Shown here piece after piece: positions 32,300-44,221 of a stretch of 64,000 nucleotides of DNA (positions within the stretch are counted from its first letter, which is position 1; the number at the start of each line of letters is the position of its first letter). A program made the translations under genes and the position numbers. Origin of the DNA: Ailanthus altissimus (Eukaryota; Streptophyta; Magnoliopsida; Sapindales; Simaroubaceae); assembly GCA_946807835.1 (NCBI GenBank), contig OX327690.1:13550501-13614500 (forward strand), in the 5' to 3' direction. The notes beneath the pieces are model-generated. The model did not search any database, had not been told where the DNA came from, and was given only the letters and a program-made list of their open reading frames with translations.

Positions 32300-34573
32300 T
32301 GTAACACTCCGAAATATTTATTTATTAGATTAATTTTTTTATTTATTAGAATTAATTTTTTTATTTATTAGGATTAAATTTATTTGTTATAGGACATGGA
32401 AGAATTTGATTGGTTGAAAAAGTGTTGGCATGATAGAAATGGATTCATGGAATTAAAACCTTGACCATTTATACTTTTCCAACACTTAATCATGAACCAA
32501 TAGCAATTAGTCATCAAATGAATTGGAAAGTGATAGAATTAGTTAGTTTTTAACTATATTTTTATTTAGTTTAGTTATGAATAGTTCTTAGAATTTTTGG
32601 ACCAATCAAATGCTACCATTTCTAACCAATGGTATTTTTGTAATTTTGGATTTAGTTGGGGGCAAATTTGGCAAGAAAAGTGATGAGTATATAAATGGGA
32701 ATAGTGTGAAAAAATACCCATTTTTACAAGCATAGTGCCGTTTCCCCTTTTGCCTTTTCTCTCTATTTTTCTTTTATTTCCCTTTAAATTCAACAGTTCT
32801 CAATACTTCCATTAGTAAATTAAGCCTTTAAACCCTTAATTAAACTCCTCTTAATCAAGTTTCAAGGATCAATTTTAAGTTAAAAGGTGTTATTCAAGTG
32901 AGTTGATGCTAAAATTCTATTGAATAGGGATTTATGGTTTTAAGGGTTAATAGATGAAATAGCCATGTACAATTAGGCATTTATGCTTTTAATTTGATAA
33001 ATTAGAATTTTATTCATTATGTGTGTATTTTGGCAAATTTAGGTGAAAGCTTGGCCAAGGATATCCAAGGGAAGGAGAAGGAGAATAAGTGAGTCACAAG
33101 TGGAGGAATTAAGTATATAAAATTGGTATACACTTTAGATTGGAATTAAAAATTTTACTTTAGGGAATTTAGTGTATATTTATGTGATTTAATAATAAGA
33201 TGGATGAGTGTGTTGAACTATGGCATTGAATTAATAATTATATAGTTTCTAAATGTATTAAATATATTTTGAACATTGGATATTAAATGGTGGTAAAAAA
33301 AAAAAATATTTGGGCATAAATATGAATTTTGAGAAAAATAAGATTTATATGAGAATTTTAGAAAAATCTGGACTAAGTTATAAATATTTGAAAATTTTAG
33401 GTCTTTATGTGAATTACTATAGAATTAGAACTTATATATGACTTTTTGAAGAAATTGGGGCTTAATTGCAAAATTTTGGAAATTTAGGCCTATAAGTGGA
33501 AAATTGGAAAATTATGGGCTTAATTGTTATATCTAAATAATCTGAAACTTATTTTGGTATTTATGAATATTCTGGACATATATGAAATTTTTTTAGAACA
33601 TTTGGACTTATGTGTAAAATTTTAAAAAATTTGGGCATAACGGTAAATAATAAAAATTTTTGGGCCTATTTGTAATAATAAAAAAATATTTGTGTCTTAA
33701 TATGAATAATTATAAAAATTGAGTAAATGTGAATTTGTATAATAGCTTAGTTTAACAATAATAATAATAATAAATTTGTGTTAAAATTTGTTTAAAAAAA
33801 AATAATGTATTAATAATATTATTGAGACGCTCTAAGTAAACTTGAACATTGGTAGGAGAGGATTGGTAGTTGGGATGCCAATAGGGTATTATAGCAGTAC
33901 TGCGCTGTTTGCTTGTCTGATGATACCGCTCTGTGTATCTGATCTGTTATCTATTCTGATTTGTTTTGAATTCGGTGGGTAGTCATCGAGTGGCTGATGC
34001 CGTATCACTATCTAATATTTGTTAACTCATTAGCCAATCATGGTATCGTGTCAGTGTTTATTTTGGACGCCTACTTGGATTAATTATAATTTATTAAAAT
34101 ATTTAATAAATGAATTATTAAATTATAAATATGATATATGTGTGTGTGTATATATATTTGATCAATTGAAATGAGAAATTTAATAATATTTTGGTTTAAT
34201 GAATTGATTAATTGATAAATTTTGATTTATTATTGTTATATGGCAATATTGGTTATTATTAAAAATTTTATTATTTATATATATGGTTTATTTGCAATAA
34301 GGATAATAAAACATTATTACTGTTTCAACTTTTGTGTACATTCACTAAGCTGTTGTGCTTAGCGTGTTAGACTTACCATGCGTAGGTAGTGTAAAGTTTA
34401 ATTTTTAGGGGAGATTTTGCTAGTTTTTCTCCATAAATGTTTTTTTTTTTAAAAAAATTTAAATATGTTTTTAGTGAGTTTGAATAATTGTTTATTATTA
34501 TTTGTGTTCGATACTATCGTAACATCTCCCTAATTTCGTGTTTCGATGAGAGACGAGTGAGAAAAGTGTTATA
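32300..34573 (+). mobile_element. Gypsy-type solo LTR inserted in copia RT
   Basis: The LTR starts TGTAACACTCCG and ends AAGTGTTATA (expected TGTTACA). TAGGA (32295-32299) and TAAGA (34574-34578) are near-matching flanks, and the copia RT frame is interrupted exactly here. The 2,274 bp have no internal domain. The TGTAACA start and length suit chromovirus (Tekay/Del-like) LTRs, but the family is only suggested. Confidence 0.65.
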
Positions 34574-34811
34574 TAAGATCTATGTTTTGTTTTTATAGAG
34601 CTTCCACCTCATATGTTATTATTACTTTCCATTTTGGATCAACTAATACTTTTTTTTATATTCTTTTATGTTTGTCCAAAAGTTGATTTCAATTAATCTA
34701 CTTGATAGATAGGTTTGCAGATCCCTGATTTTGACCTTGTGATCATAGGATGCATAGAATTGACTAATTGTTGTTAATTTGTTTGTGATTGTAAGGTATT
34801 TGGTGAGTTTG
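34574..34811 (-). pseudogene. Copia pol fragment before RT
   Basis: The minus strand holds HPMITRSKSGICKP, the 'MxTRSKxGIxKP' signature that precedes RT in Retrofit/Ale-type copia elements. After it comes a segment of the type DPKW...EVEAL...N. It joins the RT start at 32299-32140 once the solo LTR is removed. Confidence 0.7.
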
Positions 34812-36095
34812 TGATAAGGTTAATTAGGTATAATATTTTCATATTCTAAACTTAATATTTATTTGTTTAAATTAAAATTATTTGACTTTTTTTTATTTGC
34901 TTTATTGTTAGTTTGTAGGTTTAAAGTTAATGGAGCAAATAGGCATGAAAATCTTAAAACAAATAAGCCAAAAATATCAAAATTGCTATAATACTAGTAC
35001 TGCAGTGCCTAGAAACAAGCATCGCGGTGCCAAAGACATTGTGTATAGTGCTGCAGTGCCTAAAATCCAGCGTCGTGGCTCAACATGAACAATAATGTAT
35101 GAACAATACTCTATATGAATAGTAAATTCTAATTTGACTTGTATTTGATGTTTTACCATAATTTAAAGATATAAACATATAAATAGAAGACCAAAAAACC
35201 TATTTTAGAGAATTAAGAAGAGAGAGAAGAAGAGAGAGAAAGAGCAATTTTTAGAGGATTAAGAAAACTAGAGATTGAAGATTGTAGCAAAATTTGTTTT
35301 ATCTTTTTAGTTTTTTTTTATGATTTTCATGATATTATTTTTGATAAGTTCTAGAACTTTTATTTCACCATGAACTAAGTTTCTATTCTAGGGTTACAAC
35401 TTTGAATTTGATATATGATTGAATTCAAATTTTTATTTATTTTTATGAACTCAATAATAGAATTGTTCAATTATTCTATGTTTATTGCTTTCTAATTACG
35501 TAATCACTAATTAAATTGTTGTAGGAACCCTAATGAACTTGACGAAGAGATTTTTGTGCTAGCCTTAAATAATTGGATATATGATCATAGGGTAACAACT
35601 ATTAATTTCATGTGGGATGAACATATACCTACACGACATATATAATAGTACTAGATTAGTTCTTAATAAATCTTATTCTATTCTAATTACTATAGACATA
35701 TAGATAATTATTAGGGTAAGATATAGTCACTTGATTATCGATAAAGACTTGTGATGATATTAGAAATCTAGCTAACAATTCATATTGAAGGATTAACTTA
35801 AGGAAAGATTAATTGGTTCAAGTAACATATCAAGGGATAGTTGTAATCCTAGGTTTTATCTATTATTGGTGCTTATATTTTGTTATTTTTAGTCTTTTCT
35901 ATCTTATTAATTTTCTATTATTTAGTTTTGATTATTATATTTTATTATTCTTTTGTTTGAATAAGAGTAAGAAAACACAATTATAGTACATAATATAAAT
36001 AATAACAATAATTTTTCGTGGGAACAATACTCTACTCATCTTATATTACTTATTTATGATAGCGTGAACTTGCTTTAGCTAGAAATCACACATCA
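34812..36095 (+). mobile_element. Athila-like gypsy solo LTR
   Basis: It starts TGATAAGGTTAATTAGG and ends GCTTTAGCTAGAAATCACACATCA, matching the family ends at 37736 and 39125. It is 1,284 bp. The flanks GTTTG and ATTTT show no target duplication, so one end may have been altered. A GC-hairpin tract lies at 34996-35082. Confidence 0.7.
34996..35082. repeat. Hairpin tract in the Athila-like LTR
   Basis: Units start at 34996, 35018, 35047 and 35069 (spacings 22, 29, 22). Examples are AGTAC-TGCA-GTGCC and AGTGC-TGCA-GTGCC. Many CpG steps have become TpG or CpA, as expected for an older copy. Confidence 0.75.
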
Positions 36096-36247
36096 ATTTT
36101 TTTGGTTGTTTCTCTTGATATATGAAAGAATGGACCCAACTTTTCTTTATTGGTTGGCAAGGTTTGCAAATGCATTATCTTTAAAACTATTTCTACTCGC
36201 TCAAGATTAATAATCACAATGCAAAGGGTTTGTATAATAATATAATT
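36096..36247. other. Short unassigned stretch between LTRs
   Basis: This may belong to the old copia split by the neighbouring insertions. A minus-strand frame (36277-36086) resembles nothing I recognise. Confidence 0.3.
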
Positions 36248-36850
36248 TTCAGAATTCAATGATAAGTGAAATTGCAAGAGTGCACACTTTATGCAATTTC
36301 CTTGGACAGCAAGTAAAGAACTTTGAAATGGAGTTGAATTGATTTGTAGAGAATTTAGGAGTCAAGGAAAATAATTATTCAATAGTTCATGTCAATTGAG
36401 ATGTGCATGCAGTATATAGAGAAGAGATGTCGCTTTGGAGGATACTAAACCTCTTCATAAAGCCATAATATTTAGAAAGCATGGTGACTTTTCTCAAGGG
36501 TCACATCCCCAACATTGAATGTTGTAGTTCTACTTCTTGGCACTGCGATATCCAGCCTTTAACACTGAACACTGCGACACTACTTCCTAACATTGTGGTG
36601 CTCCAATCTCTAACTTAAGTGCTATGGAAACTGCTTTTAAGAACCGTGGTGCCCAAGCCATTTTTCAAAGACTTAGCTTGAGCACCATGATGCCCAATCC
36701 CTTTTTCAAGGACTTAGCTTGAGCGTCGTGGTGCTCAAGCCAAGTTTTCCAGTAGCTTGGGTTTTCCATTTTATTTTCTCTTTGATTCTTTCTCTCTTAC
36801 TTTGTGTACTTTGAAATACATTTTTTTATTTGAAATACACTTATAATTTT
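36248..36850 (-). repeat. LTR of the second copia (left, 3' copy)
   Basis: This stretch is a diverged copy of 54816-55410: both contain GAGTGCACACTTTATGCAAT and GGTCACATCCC, then a decayed hairpin tract. It lies downstream of an RNase H relic on minus (37430-37730), as a 3' LTR should. Both borders are uncertain. Confidence 0.5.
36539..36736. repeat. Decayed hairpin tract in the copia LTR
   Basis: Units start at 36539, 36568, 36589, 36618 and 36640 (spacings 29, 21, 29, 22), then at 36681 and 36722 (spacing 41). The last is AGCGT-CGTG-GTGCT. The phase matches the array at 12554-12948, although most CpG steps are lost. Confidence 0.65.
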
Positions 36851-37429
36851 TAATAATTCTCTACATATTTCAAATAAACCAAATGAGCAAATATACTTTA
36901 AATCAAAGTAGAATTTAATGTATATGAATTGATCTCTTCTAAGCTATGAACTATTATTCCTTTGTTGTAAAATAAAGGATTAAATGTTTATGTTAAACTC
37001 TCTAGTAACTTATTATGTCTAACGGTGTGGCACTTTATGGCTTTCTGCCATCCTAATTTTTTAAGTATTTTAGATATGCCTACTTGCTCTTATAAGAATT
37101 GACTTAATTCCACACTCATATAGGTGACTTAATTCCACACTCATATAGGTGATACTCTATCAAGTGTGTTTTACAGGATAACACACTATTATATAGTAAT
37201 GGTCTATGTAGTTCATTAAGAGTATAACACTTAGCCTTTCCAACTGTAGATGTACTACCCCATATTAAGGAGGGACTCACAATATATTATCAGTAGTACA
37301 ACAAAATGATAAATGATTGTTCTTACCCTTATGAACCTACTTTATGGGATCTCTAATCACATAATAGGGTTACTCTTGCTATAAGAAGAAGTCTTATCTC
37401 CCTAGACATATGTTCCACTAATCTCCTAT
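36851..37429. other. 3' untranslated part of the second copia
   Basis: No coding sequence. A direct repeat of about 25 bp (GACTTAATTCCACACTCATA twice) lies at about 37091-37150. Its position between RNase H and LTR suggests the element's 3' untranslated region. Confidence 0.4.
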
Positions 37430-37735
37430 TTAGTGGTTTAGTAAAAAATCAACCAAATTCATTTCTAACCTCACAAAATCTAGGCTCAATACCCCAAATT
37501 CTAGCAACTGCTTAGTTATACTATGTCTTAAATATATATGTTTACTTTTTCCATTATAAATCTTACTCTTAACTCTAGCTAATGCAGCTAGACATTCACA
37601 ATAGATTAAAATTAATGTACGAGGATAAAAGTAAATAGGAATATCACTTACAAGGGTTCTTAACCACTCAGTTTGGGAACAAACCTTTTTAAAAGCTGCA
37701 AATTCAAACTCCATATTAGATCTAGCTATGCATGT
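37430..37735 (-). pseudogene. Copia RNase H fragment
   Basis: The minus strand reads CIARSNMEFEFAAF (usual 'STMESEFIAL'), then EWLRTLVSDIP, IYCECLAALARV and IYNGKSKHI, the C-terminal RNase H of copia pol. The domain is cut at 37735 by the gypsy element; its upstream part lies at 44222 and beyond. Confidence 0.75.
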
Positions 37736-39125
37736 TGATAGAGGTTAATTAAGTCTAATATTTGCATCTTTTAAACTTAATATTTATTAGTAGAAATTAT
37801 GATTATTTGGCTTTTCATGCATTTTATTATTATTTTTGTAGGTTTGAAGCCAATTTAGTAAACAGGGTGGAAACTTTAATAAAAATAAGTTAAAAATATC
37901 AAACTACTACAGTGATACGCTACAGTAATTAGCTACAATAATATGATATAGTGATTTGATACAATACCTATCATCGTAGCGCCTAGAACTGAGCACCGCA
38001 GGGCCAAAATAGTGTCTCAGCGCTGCGGCATCTAGGAGTTAGCGCCGCGGCGCGAGTGGTGGTAAATAGTACACGTGAACATTATTTTTGCTACAGTAAC
38101 ACGTGAACAATAATTTGAAGATATAAACCTATAAATAAAAGGCCAAAAACCCTAATGAGAGGAGAAGAAAAGAAGAAAAAATTTAGAGAAAGAATTCATA
38201 ACACAAAATCAAAGATCAAAAGCCAAAGATTGAAGAACCAAGATCAAGATTTAAGCTTCAAGTCAAGATTGAGCGAGAAGTCAAGATTGAGCGAGAAGCA
38301 CATCAAGGAGTCACTTTGATTAGTTTTTCTTCTCTTTCTTTATCATTATGATCTTATTCTTGTTGATCTTTATGACTTGGTTAGATACTTTTGATTTTGT
38401 GATGGGCTAAATTGTTCATCTAGGGTTAGACTATGTGAACCTAGTATGAATTTGGATTTCATTGATTCTTAGTTTATGAAGTTGATACATTCAATTGACT
38501 TATTCTATCTTGTGTTTTAATTCTTTTATTATACTTGATCAATATTTTGAATGATTGAGGAATCATGATGAACTCGACGGAGGGATTCATGTGTTTAGCC
38601 TAGGATAGTTTGATGCATAATCATAGGGTAACAACTATGAGTTCCATCTAAGATAGACATATACCTAGGTGGCAAGTATGATATAATTTAGACTTGATCT
38701 TAATGAATTACATTTTAATTTGATTACCATAGATATATAGGTGATTGTTAGAATGTATAATATATTCATTTGATCATCGACAGAGGCTTGTGATGAGATT
38801 AGTGTTTAAGCCAATCAATTGGTATTAAGGGATTAACTAAGTGATTAATGAGTCCAATAAAATATTAGGGGACGAGTCAAAATCCTAAATTATCTTTATT
38901 TGTGAATTCTATCCTTTACTTTTGTTCAGTTTAATTGATAGAGTAGATTAGTTAAATAAATTTCAGAATTTGATTTTCTAAATAGAAGTTAAGTAGGTAC
39001 AATTTTAGTACTTGATTTATAGAATTAAATCACAAAATCCTTGTGGGATCGATATCTGGACTTAAAATATTATATTACTTGATACAATAACGTGCACTTG
39101 CGCTTAGCTAATAAAGCACTAATCA
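37736..39125 (+). repeat. 5' LTR of the gag-only gypsy element
   Basis: It is 1,390 bp. A hairpin tract lies at 37972-38056. A small tandem repeat (GTCAAGATTGAGCGAGAA twice) lies at about 38262-38300 and is single in the 3' LTR. The end GCGCTTAGCTAATAAAG... is the most conserved part across all family copies here. Confidence 0.85.
37972..38056. repeat. Hairpin tract in the gypsy 5' LTR
   Basis: Units start at about 37972, 37994, 38021 and 38043 (spacings 22, 27, 22). AGCGC-CGCG-GCGCG is at 38043-38056. The spacer GGCCAAAATA here also occurs (GGCCAAAATT) in the copia array near 12796 and 12898. Confidence 0.8.
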
Positions 39126-39130
39126 AGTTT

Positions 39131-39148
39131 TGGCATCATTGTCGGAAA
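39131..39148 (+). other. Decayed primer binding site (tRNA-Asp type)
   Basis: TGGCATCATTGTCGGAAA follows the LTR after five bases. It differs from the tRNA-Asp complement used by Athila elements (TGGCGCCGTTGCCGGGGA) only by C-to-T and G-to-A changes. Confidence 0.65.
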
Positions 39149-39274
39149 CTATTTCTATCTATTTTTTTTATCAATACTAATATCAAGCTACTTACTTTTA
39201 ATTCAAATTTTTATTTTTGTTTTATCTTCTTTTTACTTTGATTTTCTTTTTATTTTACTTTGACAGTTTATACC

Positions 39275-40636
39275 ATGGAGGAAAACTATGATCATATCAA
39301 TAATCTTGTGTTTGAGCCCATGATACCACATATAGCTTTGAAAGAGTATGCTATCTCAACTAGAAATGATGTTCAGTCTAGTATTTGGCGACCAACCGTC
39401 AACGCTAATAACTTTGAGATCAAGCCGAATATTATTCAGATGTTGAAAGAAATTGTATAGTTTAGCGGAGCTCTCAATGACGATCCTAACATGCATATCA
39501 TAAATTTTTTAAAAATTTGTGATACCTTTAAATACAACGGAGTCTCTGATGATGCTATCAAATTGAGATTATTCCTTTTTTCCTTAAAGGACAGAGCTAA
39601 GAGTTGGTTGATATCATTGCTGTCAGGATCCATATCGACGTGGGAAGATTTAGCACAGAAGTTCTTAGCTAAGTTCTTTCCACCAGCAAAGACAGCAAAT
39701 ATGAAGATTGACATCACTTCATTTATTCAGATTGATAGAGAGTCATTGTATGAAACATGAGAGCCCTTCAAGGATATGTTGCGAAAGTGTCTTCATCATG
39801 GAATCTCTAAATGGTTATTAGTCCAAACGTTTGATAATGGATTAGTAGGCCATTTGAGGATTATTGTAGATGCCGTTACTGGAGGAGCTTTAATGAATAA
39901 GTTTATAGATAAGGCTTATGATCTATTAGAAGAGATGGCGTCAAACAGTTGCCAATGGCCAGCAGAGAGAGTTACACCCAAGAGAGTTGTCGGTATATAT
40001 GAAATTGACGCGTTCAATGCATTGATAGCTCAAATCAATAATTTATCTAAAAAGTGTGATGTATTGAATGACGTTAAAATCCGACAAATGACATGCGACT
40101 TTTGTGGTGATAACCACATGAATGGGCAGTGCATGGAAGCAATGAATTATGTGGGCAATTTCAATCGACAACAACCTAACCCACAATCAAATTCCTATAA
40201 TCCAGGGTGGAGAGATAATCCAAACTTCTCTTGGCGTTACAACCAAAAGGAGCCATCTAGACCAATGAATTCCTTAGGATTCTCGCCACCACAAGAAAAG
40301 AAACCAACATTGGAAGACATGTTTATGCAATATATGAAGTCCAATGATGCCATCCTATAGAATCATTTAGCATCTTTGAAGAATTTAGATGTTCAAATAG
40401 GACAACTTACTACTATAATTAATAGGAGACCTCAAGGCACTCTACCAAGTGATACTGATACTGAGACAAATTCAAAAGGGATTGTAGGACAATGTCAAGC
40501 CATTAACTTGAGGAGTGGTAAGATCTTACAAGAAAATATATCTACACCACCACTATCAAGTATAAAGGAGAAGGAAGTGCAGAAAAATAAAGTGCAACCA
40601 TATAGACCGCATATTCCTTTTCTTCAAATCCTATAG
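39275..40636 (+). pseudogene. Athila-type gag, three premature stops, no frameshift
   Basis: From the ATG at 39275 a single frame runs to 40636. It is broken only by TAG (39458), TGA (39758) and TAG (40358). Retrotrans_gag features are clear: FLKICDTFKYNGVSDDAI, LFLFSLKDRAKSWL and WEDLAQKFLAKFFPPAKT, about residues 70-150. A CCHC-like knuckle CDFCGDNHMNGQC (CX2CX3HX4C) lies near 40095-40133. The gag protein would form the virus-like particle. All three stops are explained by single C-to-T or G-to-A transitions (CAG to TAG, TGG to TGA), the pattern of methylated-cytosine decay. The same frame runs on with further stops to about 40890. Confidence 0.85.
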
Positions 40637-42855
40637 AGGTGTCAAACAAGTGTTGAAATAAAAAATCAACAGTATATCAGTCTAGAAAATAGTGTAAAAT
40701 GTAAAAAAAGTGCAGAATTCTCAACAATGGAATGTGCAGAAACTAGTATTAAAGTGCAACAATATTCTAAGGTATAGAAAAGTGACAACACAGTAGAAAA
40801 TACCATTAACAAAGAGCAGAATCAGCCCATGCACACCAAAGAGCATGGGCTAATTGTTACAGCATTAATATGGTGCCATCAAACACCAAAAAGCTCAAAG
40901 ACATAGAGTTGTTAAATCCTCACATTAAAAAGAAGGCGTTAAGTCATAGAAAGAGAAAAAAGAAGAAAAAGAAGAAGAAGCAGTACGATAATAGGATAGA
41001 AGAGAAGGACACAAAAGAGACACTTCACCGATCTAAGATTCAAGTCTTTCTAGAGAAGCACGAGGAGAAAGAGGAATAAGTTGTTGCTCAAGATCTAATA
41101 AAGAAGATGTGAAAGCCGAAAGAAAGGAAGCCTAACAAGCTCATATATAAAAATGCTTCCACTATTGACTTTAACCCTCTATAAGAGTAGAAAGAGCCCC
41201 GTCAAACTGATGACACTAAATTAAGTGCTTCTTGAGAGGCAACCCAAGTAATTTTTATTTTTATTAGCTTATTTTTAGTTTTAGTTATGTTAATTTCTTT
41301 ATTTTTTTTAGGTATAAAATCAGCAAGTCAAGCAATCAAGAAAGCAACACAAGCAATTTCAAGTGTTAGGAGTAAAAGAATACTGCAGTCCAATCAATAG
41401 GCAATAACGCTACATTGATTTAACCTTAGTTACCAAAGGAGTTTTTCTTACTTTTAAATTTATTTTTAGACATTAAGGACAATGTCTAATTTAAGTTTGG
41501 GGGGTGGGAAACACACTTTGTTGTGTTTATTGCTGCTTATATTGGTTGGTTATCTTGTGGGTTATTTTTTTTTTTTGGTCTAGTTTTGGTTGAGATGATG
41601 ATCATTATTAGTCCATGATATGAAATAGAATATTGGTTGAATATATTTTTACAAGTTTCTAAAAAACAATAGATGTTTGAGATAATTCTTATATCATGAA
41701 TCTTAGAGAAGTTCAATCTTATTTTTGATCACTTATTCTTGAGCACATTGAAAGAAGCATGTATTAGTTGAATTTTTGCTTAGAGTTATTAATGCTTAAA
41801 TAATACATCACAATCTCGAAGACCAATATTCTAGAACTTGCTTGATTACTACTTGAGGCGAAATCTTAGAATTCATATACTTAGGAAAATGACATTAGGC
41901 CATCTTTGTACCGTTTGAGCCTTTTCGAACCTACCTTATATTTATATTTATCCCTAGTCACCTCGTTTGAGTCTAATTATCTATTTTTTTTCTTTTGTTT
42001 AACCACATTACAAGCCTAAAGATTTTGAGTTTACTTACCTTAAAATCTATCGGTAGCACTATAAACCTTGAGTTAACTTAGAAATATTCTTAAAATAAAA
42101 AAGGTTGTGGATGTATGAAAGAAAGGTATTGCAATAAAAAGCAATAAGTCTTGAAGGTGCATATCAATCTAAGTTTGAGGGTACATAAAAAAAAATAAAA
42201 AATATATATTTAAATGCATAATACACCCAGCTTAAGAAAAAGAAGAAATTCTTTGTAAAAGTGATTAAAAGAAAATGGGAATAACATAAGTTTGGGGGAA
42301 AAGATGAATAATCAATAAGGAAAAAGAATCAAAAGGTTTCTAAGTAAAGTCTAAGCGTTAATGATGTGATTTGCGCTTTATATATATCTTTATATCCTAC
42401 CTTTACCTTAGCCTTACATTACAAGCTATTTAAAGTTCTAAATAAATCCCTAGACATGTGTATTTCTACATTAGTGGAGAGTAGTATGAAAAGCAAGTTT
42501 ATGGTAGTGTTATAATTGAAAATATGCCGAGATATTATCTTCATGTATTTCTTAAGTATTGAGTAAATCTATGTTCTATTTAACTAATTACTTGCTTATT
42601 ACACACACACACAAGTGATCATTTACAAGGGAGAATGAAGTACTTGATCAATGGTATAAAGATTGTTGAAAGTTGTTTATTGATTTTTTAAGAGTCTTAT
42701 GCTACTTTTTGTAGCCTTTGAGATAATAATATTGGTCATCTAATCTATCGAAATTTAGTTTTAGTTTTTAGTTTCTATTTAGAGTCATGAATAAGTTATG
42801 AATGCTTCTCTTTGTTTTGCTTAAGGACGAGTAAAGTCTTAAGTTTGGAGGTATT
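40637..42855 (+). other. Non-coding 3' part of the gag-only gypsy element
   Basis: No RT, RNase H or integrase motif in any frame. A Lys-rich frame (40870-41079) is a low-complexity AAG run. A motif TTTAAGTTTGGGGGGTGGG lies near 41490 and a similar AAGTTTGGAGGTATT (likely polypurine tract) directly before the 3' LTR at 42841-42855. An (AC)n run lies at about 42600-42612. Confidence 0.7.
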
Positions 42856-44221
42856 TGATAGGGGTTAATTAAGTCTAATATTTTCATCTTCTAAACTTAA
42901 TATTTATTAGTATAAATTAAGATTATTTGGCTTTTCATGTATTTTATTATTATTTTTGTAGGTTTGGAGCCAATTGAGTAAATAGGGTGGAAACTCTAAT
43001 AAAAATAAGTCAAAAATATCAAATTACTACAATGATACGCTACAGTAATACGCTATAGTGATCTGATACAATACCCATCGTTACAGTGCTCAAAATTGAG
43101 CGCCATAGCGGCCAAAATAGTGTCTCAGCACCCAGGAGTTAGCGTCGCGGAGCGAGTGGCTATGAACAATACTTGTGAATAGTAATTCGTGAACATTATT
43201 TTTGCTCCAGTAATGCGTGACCAGTAATTTGAAGACATAAAACTATAAATAGAAGGCCAAAAACCCTAATGAAAGGAGAAAAAAAAAAGCAAAAACTTAG
43301 AGAAAGAATTCACAATACAAAACCAAAGATCAAAAGCCAAAGATTGAAGAACCAAGATCAAGATTCAAGCTTAAAGTCAAGATTGAGCGAGAACCACATC
43401 AAAGAGTCACTTTGATTAGTTTTTCTTCTCTTTCTTTATCATTATGATCTTATTCTTGTTGATCTTTATGACTTGGTTAATTACTTTTGATTTTGTGATG
43501 GGCTAAATTGTTCATCTAGGGTTAGACTATGTGAACCTAGTATGAATTTGAATTTCATTGATTCTTAGTTTATGAAGTTGATACATTTAATTGATTCATT
43601 CTAGCTTGTGTTTTAATGCTTTTATTATACTTGATCAATATTTTGAATGATTGAGGAACTATGATGAACTCGACGGAGGGATTCATGTGTTTAGTCTAGG
43701 ATAGTTTGATGCATAATCATAGGGTAACAACTATGAGTTCCATCTAGGATAGACATATACCTAGGTGGCAAGTATGATATAATTTAGACTTGATCTTAAT
43801 GAATTACTTTTTGATTTGATTATCATAGATATATATGTGATTGTTAGAATGTATAATATATTCATTTGATCATCGACAGAGGCTTGTGATGAGATTAGTG
43901 TCTAAGTCAATTAATTGGTATTAAGGGATTAACTAAGTGATTAATGAGTCTAATAAAATATTAGAGGATGAGTCAAAACCCTAGATTATCTTTATTTGTG
44001 AATTTTATCCTTTACTTTTATTCAGTTTAATTGATAGAGAAGATTAATTAAAGAAATTTTAGATTGTGATTTTTTGAATAAAAGTTAAGTAGATACAATT
44101 TTAGTACTTGATTTATAGAATTAGATCGCATAATCCCTGTGGGATCGATATCTGGACTTCAAATCCTATATTACTTGATACGATAGCATGCACTTGCGCT
44201 TAGCTAATAAAGCCCCAATCA
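42856..44221 (+). repeat. 3' LTR of the gag-only gypsy element
   Basis: It is 1,366 bp, diverged from the 5' LTR by substitutions and small indels. Its hairpin tract (units near 43077, 43099, 43127, 43141) has lost part of one unit. Confidence 0.85.

Larger units (their letters stand above)
37736..44221 (+). mobile_element. Athila-like gypsy element with gag only, inserted in copia pol
   Basis: The LTRs are 37736-39125 and 42856-44221, both starting TGATAG and ending AATCA. The flanks CATGT (37731-37735) and TATGT (44222-44226) match at four of five positions. A decayed tRNA-Asp-type primer site follows the left LTR. The 3.7-kb inside holds a gag frame but no protease, RT or integrase, so it resembles gag-only (TR-GAG) non-autonomous elements. 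Visible substitutions and indels between the LTRs show this insertion is much older than the young copia. It splits a copia pol between RT and RNase H. Confidence 0.85.

Noticed and set aside
40870..41079. Lys-rich 69-residue frame in the gypsy element
   Set aside because: It arises from an AAG/AAA run, lies outside the gag frame and has no start context.
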